DNA from: RGIG6353 sp964650465
Lineage (GTDB): Bacteria > Bacillota > Clostridia > Oscillospirales > SIG627
DNA: 55,414 bases
Assembly: GCA_964650465.1 (NCBI GenBank)
Contig: CAZYTA010000014.1
Span: 1 to 55,414, forward strand
Reading direction: 5' to 3'
The notes under the pieces were generated by a model. The model was not told the origin of the DNA, searched no databases, and was given only the letters and a program-made list of their open reading frames with translations. This document shows positions 8,138 to 16,592 of the stretch, in pieces; position 1 is the first letter of the stretch; the number at the start of each line of letters is the position of its first letter. Position numbers and translations under genes: made by a program.

Positions 8138-8742
8138 TTTGCGTACCTTTTATTCAATATTTCCGCAAGCGCCTCAAAGGCTCTTGCTCTGTGGCTTATC
8201 TTATTCTTTTCGGAGGCGGGCAGAATGCCGAAGCAGCAATCAGCCTCCCTGCAGAAGAACAGCGGGTCATAGCCGAAGCCGCCGTTGCCCTGTCTCTCGT
8301 GAAGGATGTCTCCTTCCACCTCACCTCTCAGGGTGAATGAAGTGTCGCTGTCTATAAAGCCAACTGCCGCAACAAATCGTGCGGTGCGGTCGGTCACTCC
8401 TTCAAGGTTTTTGAGAAGAAGCTTGTTATTTTCCTCGTCGTCGGCATCCTTACCGTCAACGGAGGCGTAGCGTGCCGAATATATACCGGGTGCACCGCCA
8501 AGGGCATCAACCTCAAGTCCCGAATCGTCGGCAAATGAGGGGAGTCCGCTTTTGTCAAAAGCTGCCTTTGCCTTGATAAGAGCGTTTTCCTCGAAGGTTT
8601 CGCCGTCCTCAACAATGTCACCCTCAAAGCCTATGTCGTCAAGGGTAAGCACCTGAAATTCAAATTTAAGACTTCTTGAAAGTATATCGGCAATTTCTTT
8701 TGCCTTATGGGCATTTCTTGATGAAAATACGAATTTTATCAT
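8134..8742 (-). CDS. rdgB: Non-canonical purine NTP pyrophosphatase (RdgB/HAM1)
   Basis: At 202 residues this is the usual length of RdgB/HAM1, which hydrolyses dITP, XTP and related triphosphates to keep deaminated purines out of DNA and RNA. Motifs seen are the N-terminal SSRNAHKAKEI (substrate-binding S-x-N-x-x-K), FADDSGLEVDALGGAPG with the catalytic acidic residues, and GNGGFGYDPLF and SHRARAF near the end. The binding site before its start is weak (AAAGAA) because a hairpin repeat sits directly upstream. Confidence 0.96.
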   Translation of the reverse strand: MIKFVFSSRNAHKAKEIADILSRSLKFEFQVLTLDDIGFEGDIVEDGETFEENALIKAKAAFDKSGLPSFADDSGLEVDALGGAPGIYSARYASVDGKDADDEENNKLLLKNLEGVTDRTARFVAAVGFIDSDTSFTLRGEVEGDILHERQGNGGFGYDPLFFCREADCCFGILPASEKNKISHRARAFEALAEILNKRYAK

Positions 8743-8754
8743 TTTTCTTTTTTT

Positions 8755-8791
8755 GCGAGGGAATGCTTTTTAGCAAAAAGCACTCCCTCGC
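8755..8791. repeat. 37-nt hairpin repeat, copy 1
   Basis: A near-perfect stem (GCGAGGGAATGC pairing with GCACTCCCTCGC, plus TTTTT/AAAAA, loop AGC) lies between ftsY and rdgB. Identical or near-identical copies occur at 23093-23129 and 32637-32673, each followed by a CTCCTACGAAAAGCA-like tail. It resembles an intrinsic terminator, but repetition in unrelated places points to a mobile or structural repeat. Confidence 0.75.
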
Positions 8792-8820
8792 ACTCCTACG
8801 AAAAGCAATTTAATAAATAT

Positions 8821-9732
8821 TTATTCTTCGAACAGTGCTTTTACGAAATCTGCGGGCTCGAAGGGTCTCAGGTCGTCCTGTCCTTCGCCAACGCCAATGA
8901 ATTTTACGGGAATGCCAAGCTCCTCCTTAACAGAGAACACGATACCGCCCTTTGCGGTGCCGTCAAGCTTGGTGAGTACAAGTCCTGTTATGTTTGCAGA
9001 GTTTTTAAACTCCTTTGCCTGATTGACTGCATTCTGACCTGTGGTGGCATCCAGCACCAGCAGTGTCTCACGTGAGGCATCGGGAAGCTCACGGCTGATT
9101 ACTCTGTCAATCTTTGCAAGCTCGTCCATGAGGTTCTTTTTGTTGTGAAGTCTGCCTGCAGTGTCAACAATGAGCACGTCTGCATTTCTCTTTTTTGCCG
9201 CCGCAACGGCATCGTACACTACTGCCGCAGGGTCAGAGCCTTCCGACTGGCGTACCATTTCCACTCCTACTCTGTCAGCCCATATTCCAAGCTGGTCTAT
9301 TGCCGCCGCACGGAAGGTATCCGCCGCCGCCAGAATGGGTGTTTTGCCTTCGGATTTAAGATAGGAGGCAATTTTGGCAATTGATGTGGTTTTGCCAACG
9401 CCGTTGACACCTATCACAAGAATGACAGAGGGCTTTGTGTCAAGCTTCAGGGGAGTGCTGTCGCTCTCCAGCTTGCTTGCCAGTATTTCGAAAAGAGTGC
9501 TTTTTGCAACCTCGCCATCTTTTATCTTTTCTTCTTTAATGCGGTCCTTCAGCTCGTCTATTATCTGACTTGACAGCATTACTCCCACATCGGCAAGTAT
9601 GAGTGTTTCCTCCAGCTCCTCAAAGAAGTCATCGTCAAAGCTTGACAGACCCGAGAATATGGAGTTTACCTGCTTTACGAGAGCGGTTTTGGTTTTTGTC
9701 AGACCGTTTTTGAGTTTTTCAAAAAATCCCAT
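8821..9732 (-). CDS. ftsY: Signal recognition particle receptor FtsY
   Basis: The product is 303 residues, the short Gram-positive form without the long acidic A domain. The N domain is followed by the SRP GTPase NG core: GVNGVGKTT (G1), DTFRAAA (G2), DTAGR (G3), TKLDG (G4) and GVGEGQDDL (closing loop). It docks the ribosome-SRP complex at the membrane for co-translational insertion. Its ATG shares one nucleotide with the smc stop codon. Pairing smc-ftsY is standard in Firmicutes. Confidence 0.98.
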   Translation of the reverse strand: MGFFEKLKNGLTKTKTALVKQVNSIFSGLSSFDDDFFEELEETLILADVGVMLSSQIIDELKDRIKEEKIKDGEVAKSTLFEILASKLESDSTPLKLDTKPSVILVIGVNGVGKTTSIAKIASYLKSEGKTPILAAADTFRAAAIDQLGIWADRVGVEMVRQSEGSDPAAVVYDAVAAAKKRNADVLIVDTAGRLHNKKNLMDELAKIDRVISRELPDASRETLLVLDATTGQNAVNQAKEFKNSANITGLVLTKLDGTAKGGIVFSVKEELGIPVKFIGVGEGQDDLRPFEPADFVKALFEE

Positions 9733-12700
9733 CAGTTAATCTCTCCTTGGTATTCGTCAAGGCTTACACGGATGTAGTCGGAAACGCCCTTTTCCTGCAT
9801 GGTGATGCCGTAGAGCATATCCGCTGATTCCATAGTGCCTCGGCGGTGGGTAATTACTATAAACTGTGTAGACATGGAATATCTCTTGAGATATTCGCCG
9901 AAGCGGTTTACGTTGGCGTCGTCAAGTGCCGCCTCAATTTCGTCAAATATGCAGAAGGGAGAAGGTGAAACCTTGAGAATAGCAAGGTAGAGGGCAATAG
10001 CCACGATACTCTGCTCACCGCCGGACAGAAGAGACAGGCTCTTGATTATCTTTCCCGGGGGCTGAACATTGATATCAATGGTACATTCCAGTACATCCTC
10101 TCCGCTGACAACGATTTCTGCCGTACCTCCTCCGAAAAGCTCGGTGAAGGTTTCGCTGAATGCCTTTTGTATCTTCACCAACGCCTTTGAGAAGGTGTCT
10201 CGCATTGTGTTTTCAAGGGAAACAATAAGCTTTTCAAGGGATTTCTTGGCACTGTCCGTATCGTCAAACTGCGCCTTCAGGAAATCGTAACGCTCCTTGG
10301 TCTCACGGTATTCCTCTATGGAGTCAAGGTTTACCGAGCCGAGCTTTTTCATTTCCGCACGGAGTACAGTGAGTCTTGCTTCCTTTTCTTCCTTTGAAAG
10401 CGTGTGATTTGACTTTGCGCTTGCGGCAAATATTACCGCTGTGTCAAAGTCCATTTCATAGTCCTCGGCAAGACGTGTAAGTATAGAGTTCTTTTCTTTT
10501 TCAAGCTCCTCGCTTCTTGCCGTAAACTGTGTGTAGAGTCTGAGCGATTTTTCCTTAGCCTCTGTGAGCTGCTTTTGCGTAACTCTGAGAGACATGGAAT
10601 CGGCTTCTAATTTATTTGCACTGTCAAAATGAGCTTTTATCTCGGCATCCTTTTCGGATATCTTCTTTTCAAGCTCTATCTTTTCAAGCTCTGTGTCTGC
10701 AATGAGAGTCTTTGCTCTGTCCCGTCTTGCAAACTGCTCCTTTATCTTTTCCTTGCCCTCGGCAACCGAGCGTTCAAGACCTGCCTTTGCGGCTTCTATG
10801 GAATTGATTCTTTCCTTGGCAGAGGCAAGAGCTACCTCTGTTTCGCTTCTCAGATTTCCAAGCTGAGTTGCCTCCTCCATAAGAGTGAGTATTTCGCTCT
10901 TAAGGTTTTCCACATTCTCCTCTGCAAGTCTGAGAGCTTCTTTTGCTTCCTCGGCAGCCTTTTCAAGCTCCTTGCCTTTTTCGGTGATGCTGACAAGGTT
11001 TTCACTTGTTACCTCCGAGGTCTCAACCACCTTGTCATACTCCTCGGTTATCTCAGCCAGTCTTGCTGTGAGTGCTTCAAGTCTTTCGTCAATGACATCT
11101 GCCTGACGTTCAAGCTCATCCTCACGCTTTTCAAGAAGCTCGGCTTCTCTTTCAAACTCCAGGAAGGAGTTTTGTATCTCTGTCTTTTGAGCCTCCAGCT
11201 TTGACATTTCGGCAGTGTGAAGCGCCATTTCCTTTTCGGCTGCCGACGCCTCGGCTTCAAGCTTTTCTATATCGGCACGGCGTGTAAGGATATTGCTGTT
11301 TTTAAGGGTCTGACCTCCCGTGAAGGAGCCGCCTGCATTTATAAGCTGTCCGTCAAGGGTAATGACACGTATTTTAAAGCTCATTTTTCGGGCAATTTCA
11401 TTGGCTGAATCAATATCGGTTGCAACCACTGTTCTGCCCAGAAGATTTCTGACTATTCCTCGGTATTTTTCGTCGCATCTGATAAGCTTTGATGCAACGG
11501 AAATAAAGCCCTTCATCCCCGATATTGCCGACACGTCGGTTTCATTTCCCGATACTGTGGTAAGGGGAAGGAAGGTGGCACGTCCCTGATTTGTGCGCTT
11601 AAGATACTGAATGGCATCCTTTGCGGATTTTTCATCATCCACAACAATGTTCTGCATGGCACCGCCAAGACAGGTTTCAATTGCCGTAATATATTCGTTA
11701 TCTGTAATTATTAGCTTGGAAACAGGTCCGTGTATACCCGAAAGAGATGCTCCCATAACAGCCTTTACACTGCCCGAAAAGCCCTCCAGAAGCTTTTCCA
11801 TACGGGAGAGTGTTTCTCTGCGCTGATTTATCTCCATCAGCTTGAGCCTTGCTTTTTGCTTAAGCTCATTTTGCTCGGCGTATTCGCTGTCAAGCACGGC
11901 AATCTGCTCCTTGCCCTTGTCCAGCGCAACGCTTTTCTTTGCAAGCTCTTCCGTTACATTGTCAAGCTCACGGTCTATCTTTTTCTTTTCCGAGGCGGCG
12001 GCATTTTTGGCATCCTCAGCATTTTTCTTTTGCTGACCTATTGCTTCAAGTCTTTCACGGCGGATAAGGTTGTAGCTTTCGCCCTCCTTCTGCATCAGGT
12101 CATTTTCGTTCTTTTCTGCCTGAACTGCATCCAATGCACGGCGCTTTTCCGAGGCAACTTCTCCTGCAGGGTCAAGCTGACTGCGCTTTTCGGCGGCGAG
12201 GGAGTGCTTCTTTGCAATAGCCTCGGCGTGCTCTGCCAAACATTTTGACATCTCGCCGATTTCTTTTTCCTGCGAGGCACGCTGGCAATTGAGCGCTTCG
12301 ATGGCAGTGAGCGCCTCCTGCTCTGCTTTTTGAGTTTCTTTTACACTTTCCTCAAAGTGTGAAATATCGTTATCGTAGATTGACAGGGAGGACTGTACTT
12401 CGGAAAGCTTTGCCACCAGCTCGTCTTTTTCACGGCGTGCGGAATCCTCTGCCATTTTTTCCTTTTGTACGGACAGGTAGTTTTCTTCTACCTCACGGTC
12501 AAGGGAATCCAATCTTTGCGCCGTTTGTGTGAGTCTTTGGTTTTCCTCCTCGGCGGTCTTGTCAACCTCGGTCTTTTCACGGTCGATTGATGCTATTCTT
12601 TCAGCAAAGCTTGATACCTCAAGCTCGGTTCTTTCGTTTTTGAGAACCACATATTTCTGAGCCTTTTCGCTCTGACGCTCAAGAGAGGGCAGACGGGATT

Positions 12701-13295
12701 CAACCTCTGCGAGGATATCGCTTATACGGGTAAGATTGTCCGAAACCTTGTCAAGCTTGTTTACAGCATCCTTTTTCTGGTAACGGAGCTTTGAAATTCC
12801 TGCCGCTTCTTCAAAAATTCCTCGGCGTTCATCGCTCTTTGTGCTTATAACATCGGCTATTTTACCCTGACCTATAACAGAGTATCCCTCACGTCCGATA
12901 CCTGTGTTCAGGAATATATCTACAATGTCCTTAAGCCTTACCTGCTTTTGGTTTATGTAATACTCGCTCTCGCCCGAGCGGTAAAGACGTCTGCAAACAT
13001 TTATCTCATCGGCGTCAAAGGCAGAACGGCGGTCTGTGTTGTCAAGGGTCATTACGACCTCGGCGTAGCCTGCAGGCTTTCTTTTTGATGTTCCGTTGAA
13101 GATGACATCTTCCATTTTGGAGCCTCGAAGAGACTTTGGGGACATTTCTCCCAGAACCCAGCGAACAGCATCGGATATATTGGATTTTCCGCTTCCGTTA
13201 GGACCTACGATAGCGGTTATACCTCGGTCAAAGGATATGACCGTCTTGTCGGGGAACGACTTAAAGCCGTGCATGGTCAATGCTTTGAGAAACAC
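9732..13295 (-). CDS. smc: Chromosome condensation ATPase SMC
   Basis: The product is 1187 residues. I start it at GTG 13295, which follows AAAGGAGG at 8 nt and gives the family start MFLKALTMHGFKSFPDK; the frame is open to 13334 but that extension has no support. Walker A GPNGSGKS lies at 31-38, two long coiled coils flank a hinge at about 520-640, the ABC signature is LSGGEQ and Walker B is FCIFDEIEAALDD near the end. SMC with ScpA/ScpB organises and segregates the chromosome. scpAB are not in the window. It is driven by a promoter at 13337-13365. Confidence 0.97.
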   Translation of the reverse strand: MFLKALTMHGFKSFPDKTVISFDRGITAIVGPNGSGKSNISDAVRWVLGEMSPKSLRGSKMEDVIFNGTSKRKPAGYAEVVMTLDNTDRRSAFDADEINVCRRLYRSGESEYYINQKQVRLKDIVDIFLNTGIGREGYSVIGQGKIADVISTKSDERRGIFEEAAGISKLRYQKKDAVNKLDKVSDNLTRISDILAEVESRLPSLERQSEKAQKYVVLKNERTELEVSSFAERIASIDREKTEVDKTAEEENQRLTQTAQRLDSLDREVEENYLSVQKEKMAEDSARREKDELVAKLSEVQSSLSIYDNDISHFEESVKETQKAEQEALTAIEALNCQRASQEKEIGEMSKCLAEHAEAIAKKHSLAAEKRSQLDPAGEVASEKRRALDAVQAEKNENDLMQKEGESYNLIRRERLEAIGQQKKNAEDAKNAAASEKKKIDRELDNVTEELAKKSVALDKGKEQIAVLDSEYAEQNELKQKARLKLMEINQRRETLSRMEKLLEGFSGSVKAVMGASLSGIHGPVSKLIITDNEYITAIETCLGGAMQNIVVDDEKSAKDAIQYLKRTNQGRATFLPLTTVSGNETDVSAISGMKGFISVASKLIRCDEKYRGIVRNLLGRTVVATDIDSANEIARKMSFKIRVITLDGQLINAGGSFTGGQTLKNSNILTRRADIEKLEAEASAAEKEMALHTAEMSKLEAQKTEIQNSFLEFEREAELLEKREDELERQADVIDERLEALTARLAEITEEYDKVVETSEVTSENLVSITEKGKELEKAAEEAKEALRLAEENVENLKSEILTLMEEATQLGNLRSETEVALASAKERINSIEAAKAGLERSVAEGKEKIKEQFARRDRAKTLIADTELEKIELEKKISEKDAEIKAHFDSANKLEADSMSLRVTQKQLTEAKEKSLRLYTQFTARSEELEKEKNSILTRLAEDYEMDFDTAVIFAASAKSNHTLSKEEKEARLTVLRAEMKKLGSVNLDSIEEYRETKERYDFLKAQFDDTDSAKKSLEKLIVSLENTMRDTFSKALVKIQKAFSETFTELFGGGTAEIVVSGEDVLECTIDINVQPPGKIIKSLSLLSGGEQSIVAIALYLAILKVSPSPFCIFDEIEAALDDANVNRFGEYLKRYSMSTQFIVITHRRGTMESADMLYGITMQEKGVSDYIRVSLDEYQGEIN

Positions 13296-13336
13296 AAACA
13301 GCACCTCCTTTCGCAAACTAAACATACTTACCACTT

Positions 13337-13365
13337 ATTATATAACATAAAGGCGAAAAAAGCAA
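13337..13365 (-). promoter_or_regulatory. Promoter of the smc-ftsY run
   Basis: TTGCTT (13360-13365) and TATAAT (13337-13342) are 17 nt apart on the minus strand, about 40 nt before the smc GTG. It lies between the small membrane protein gene and smc, so smc can be transcribed separately. Confidence 0.65.
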
Positions 13366-13377
13366 GTTTTTTATTTC

Positions 13378-13626
13378 TTATATCGAAAAAAATAAAATTC
13401 CCACAATTATTCCCACGGCACAGCCTGCCAAAAAAACAAAAATGGGTGCAAGGGAGGATTTTTTCTTTTTATTGCCCTCAATCCGTCTGAGTAGCTTTTT
13501 CGCCTCAGACACAGGCGCTTTACTGCCTTTCACGGCGTTTTCTTTTATGAGAAAATATGCCTCGTCAAAAAGCTCCGAGCCTGTATTTTTCATTATTACC
13601 ACACGTCTGTTTATTCCCTTAAGCAT
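13378..13626 (-). CDS. Small membrane protein of unknown function
   Basis: The product is 82 residues: a charged N-terminal part with a predicted helical segment, a KKLLRRIEGNKKKK basic patch, then one C-terminal transmembrane segment (about 60-80) with glycines (GCAVGIIVGI). A GGAGGTC site lies 5 nt before the ATG, so the gene is real. It is likely tail-anchored with most of the protein in the cytoplasm. It precedes smc on the same strand. I do not recognise the family. Confidence 0.7.
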   Translation of the reverse strand: MLKGINRRVVIMKNTGSELFDEAYFLIKENAVKGSKAPVSEAKKLLRRIEGNKKKKSSLAPIFVFLAGCAVGIIVGILFFSI

Positions 13627-13722
13627 CTGCGACCTCCGTTTACCTATTAGAAATTACTATTTATTTTGTGCCAAAAATTACCTTTTATGCACCTTTTTTT
13701 GGCAATGTTTAAAAATTTGTTG

Positions 13723-13751
13723 TTGACAAAGACATTTTTCTATATTATTAT
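13723..13751 (+). promoter_or_regulatory. Promoter for the radical SAM-to-rnc run
   Basis: TTGACA (13723-13728) and TATTAT (13746-13751) with a 17-nt spacer lie about 65 nt before the GTG at 13817. It is the likely start of transcription for the plus-strand cluster up to the terminator at 23020-23062. Confidence 0.75.
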
Positions 13752-13816
13752 TGTAGACAATCAAGCGTTTACAAAGCTTCATTTGTTTTTTAATTTGATT
13801 TTATAGGGCGGTTGCT

Positions 13817-14743
13817 GTGAAAAGCGGTTTTGTATATTCCGATGACAACAAAAGATATCACACTCAGAATTATCACCTGAGACATACCTTCGGCTCAAAG
13901 GTTGCCAAAATATCCTTGGATGCAGGGTTTACCTGTCCCAACATTGACGGCACTGCAGGGTACGGAGGCTGTATCTACTGCCTTGACGGCAGCGGGAGCG
14001 GTTCTGAGGACAGCCTGAGAGTTCAGTTTGATTCGGTGCGTAAAAAGATGGGTGAAAAATGGGAGACCGATAAGTATATAGTATATCTTCAGGCACATTC
14101 CAATACTTATGCATCTGCAGACAAGCTGAAAAGGATTTACGGTGAGGTGCTCAGCTTCCCCAATGTGGTGGGGCTGTCTGTGGCAACACGTGCCGACTGT
14201 CTGGATGAGGAAAAGATTTTATTGCTTGAGGAAATCTCAAAGGAAACCTATCTTAATGTTGAGTTGGGATTGCAGAGTATATATGATGAGACGGCAAAAA
14301 GGATAAACCGCTGTCACACCTTTGATACCTTCTGCATGGCTTATGACAGGCTCTATGAAAAAGGAATAAAGGTGTGTGTGCACCTTATCAACGGTTTGCC
14401 GGGCGAGTCCCGTGAGATGATGCTGGAGAGCGTGAAAAGGGTTGCGGATATGGACCCTTTCAGCATAAAGCTTCATTTACTGCACGTATTGAAAACAACT
14501 CCCCTTGCCGCAATGTACGAAAGAGGCGAGCTGGAGGTATTTGAGCTTATGGATTACGTTTTACTCATATGCGACCAGCTGGAGCTTATAAAGCCCGAAA
14601 CGGTCATTCAGAGACTGACGGGAGACGGCGACAGGGAGCATCTTATTGCACCGCTGTGGAGTATGAAGAAATTTGTGGTGCTTGACGAAATAGACAAGGA
14701 AATGCACCGAAGAGGTACATTTCAGGGAAGCGGAAGAAAATGA
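13817..14743 (+). CDS. Radical SAM protein, TIGR01212/YhcC type
   Basis: The 308-residue product matches the TIGR01212 (YhcC) radical SAM family, which is related to Elp3 but lacks the acetyltransferase part. The iron-sulfur cysteines are in DAGFTCPNIDG...GGCIYC, a CX13CX2C arrangement rather than the classic CX3CX2C; this wide spacing is a family trait. Further matches are the YLQAHSNTYA, GLSVATRADC, ELGLQS and HLINGLPGE segments. The start is GTG with a weak AGGGCGG site. Its last codons overlap the next gene by 4 nt (ATGA). Substrate unknown; an RNA-modification role is suggested by its RNA-methyltransferase neighbour, as inference. Confidence 0.9.
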   Translation: MKSGFVYSDDNKRYHTQNYHLRHTFGSKVAKISLDAGFTCPNIDGTAGYGGCIYCLDGSGSGSEDSLRVQFDSVRKKMGEKWETDKYIVYLQAHSNTYASADKLKRIYGEVLSFPNVVGLSVATRADCLDEEKILLLEEISKETYLNVELGLQSIYDETAKRINRCHTFDTFCMAYDRLYEKGIKVCVHLINGLPGESREMMLESVKRVADMDPFSIKLHLLHVLKTTPLAAMYERGELEVFELMDYVLLICDQLELIKPETVIQRLTGDGDREHLIAPLWSMKKFVVLDEIDKEMHRRGTFQGSGRK

Positions 14744-15501
14744 CAGAAATAACTTCAAGAAAAAACAAGGCTGTACTGGATGCCCTTTCTTTGCATGAAA
14801 AAAAGTCAAGGGATTCATCGGGGCTTTTCTTTACCGAGGGCAGAAAGCTTCTCGGCGAGGCGTTGAGTGCGGGACAGATTCCCGTAAGGATATTTGTTAC
14901 CGACAGATTTTTGTCCTCACATTCCTCGGCTTTACCCGATACACAGGTAATAAAGGTTACCCAGGAGGTATATGATAAAATAACCGACGAGAGTGCACCC
15001 GAGGGCATTTTTGCGGTGTTTGAAAAGAAGCCTGTTGACGTGCGAAACGAAAACTGTATTCTGCTTCTTGAGGGAATTCAGGACCCGGGAAATATGGGGA
15101 CGCTTATCAGATGCGCCGCCGCCTTCGGTGTCAGACAGGTACTGACGGTGGATTGCGCAGATATTTACAGTCCCAAGACTGTCAGGGCTACAATGGGCGC
15201 TGTGTTTAAGGTGCCGTGCAGGGCTTTTTCGGATATTGATTCGGCAATAGCTTATGCAAGACCCATAACAGAGGGCATAATTGCCACGGCTTTGCATCCC
15301 GACAGTGTGGGAATTGACACTGTGGACACCTCACGCTGTACCATCATGATAGGCAGTGAGGGCAGGGGGCTGAGCAACAGGGCAATAGAGCTGTCCGATA
15401 AAAAGGTAATTATTCCCATTGAAAGCATAGAATCGCTGAATGCCTCTGTTGCAGGTGCAATATGCATGTATGATTCCATGATGAAAAGGAGAAATAAATG
15501 A
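14740..15501 (+). CDS. TrmH/SpoU-family RNA 2'-O-methyltransferase
   Basis: The product is 253 residues: an N-terminal substrate-binding domain (about 1-95) and a SPOUT knot methyltransferase domain. All three SpoU motifs are visible: DPGNMGTLIRCAAAFG near residue 110, IGSEGRGLS near 205 and ESLNASVAGAI near 230. It transfers a methyl group from SAM to a ribose 2'-OH in tRNA or rRNA; the exact target cannot be read from sequence. It overlaps both neighbours by 4 nt (ATGA), an obligate operon layout. Confidence 0.93.
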   Translation: MTEITSRKNKAVLDALSLHEKKSRDSSGLFFTEGRKLLGEALSAGQIPVRIFVTDRFLSSHSSALPDTQVIKVTQEVYDKITDESAPEGIFAVFEKKPVDVRNENCILLLEGIQDPGNMGTLIRCAAAFGVRQVLTVDCADIYSPKTVRATMGAVFKVPCRAFSDIDSAIAYARPITEGIIATALHPDSVGIDTVDTSRCTIMIGSEGRGLSNRAIELSDKKVIIPIESIESLNASVAGAICMYDSMMKRRNK

Positions 15502-16580
15502 AGGATAACATCTTCGGGGTGTGGCTTACGGTTTCTCTTAATTTTAACAGTACCGCTGTTGCCGCAGTATTGCGTAAATTTACTGCAGAGGAGGCGTTTT
15601 CGGCAACCGAGAGTGAGCTTCTTTCTGCAGGGCTTAGTGAGAGTACGGCAAAAAAGCTGTGCGGCAAGGACCTTGAAAGAACAAGGGCAATAATTGAAAA
15701 ATGCGCAGAAAAAAACATAAAAATAATTAACTGGGATTCCCCCGAATATCCCAGAGCACTTGACAGAATTTCAAATAAGCCTTATGTTATATATGTCAGG
15801 GGCAATACCGATTGCATGAGGGGTAAAAAGACAGCCGCACTGGTCGGTACAAGGAAAATGACATCAAGGGGCAAGGAGCATTCCGAGGGGATTGCACGTC
15901 GGCTTATATCCGAGGGCTATCTTCTTGTCAGCGGACTTGCCGACGGAGTTGACACTGTTGCGGCAAGGGTAAGCCTTGAAATGGGTGTACCCACAGTTGC
16001 GGTGCTGGGCGTAGATATTGACAGGTATTTCCCCAAGGTCAATCAAGTCCTTACCGACCGAGTTGCGAAAACGGGTGCGGTCATATCCGAATATCCTCCC
16101 GATACGGGCGCAAGATATTTTCCCGCACGTAACCGAATAATTGTGGGACTTTCGGATATTGTAAACGTAACCGAAGCGCCTGCAAACAGCGGAGCGCTTA
16201 TCGGCGCAAGGCTTGCCATGAAAAATAAGATACCCACATATGCTCTCGGGCTTGACGGAGACAGCTTTGAGGGCAGCAGACAGCTGATAGCCGAGGGAGC
16301 GAGACCTCTGGAGGGCTCTGCCCAAGGGGAAAAGGCTGTGAAGCGGGTCAAAAAAGCAATCAAGTCTGAGGAAAAGCAAAAAGAAGCCGTTGTTGCAGTA
16401 CCCGATAAATTAACGGGCACCTGCCGGTATATATTTGAAAAGCTTATGACAGGTCCCAAGACCGACAATTCATTGGTTGATGAGAACCATCCCATAAGGA
16501 ATATACTTATAGCACTGACCGAGCTGGAGCTGGGAGGCTACATCAAGTCTCTTCCGGGCGGTAAATTTGCACTTAAATAA
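15498..16580 (+). CDS. dprA: DNA-processing protein DprA
   Basis: The 360-residue product carries a helical N-terminal part with a helix-hairpin-helix-like stretch, then the Rossmann-like DprA core: ALVGTRKMTSRG, LVSGLADGVDTVAARVSL, PTVAVLGVDIDRYFP, ISEYPPDTGARYFPARNRIIVGLS and EAPANSGALIGARLA. A winged-helix C-terminal domain is likely at about 295-360. DprA loads RecA on single-stranded DNA during transformation. Its place before topA is conserved in Firmicutes. The second core motif differs from the usual G(L/M)ARGID form (GLADGVD). Confidence 0.95.
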   Translation: MKDNIFGVWLTVSLNFNSTAVAAVLRKFTAEEAFSATESELLSAGLSESTAKKLCGKDLERTRAIIEKCAEKNIKIINWDSPEYPRALDRISNKPYVIYVRGNTDCMRGKKTAALVGTRKMTSRGKEHSEGIARRLISEGYLLVSGLADGVDTVAARVSLEMGVPTVAVLGVDIDRYFPKVNQVLTDRVAKTGAVISEYPPDTGARYFPARNRIIVGLSDIVNVTEAPANSGALIGARLAMKNKIPTYALGLDGDSFEGSRQLIAEGARPLEGSAQGEKAVKRVKKAIKSEEKQKEAVVAVPDKLTGTCRYIFEKLMTGPKTDNSLVDENHPIRNILIALTELELGGYIKSLPGGKFALK

Positions 16581-16592
16581 AAGGAGAACAAT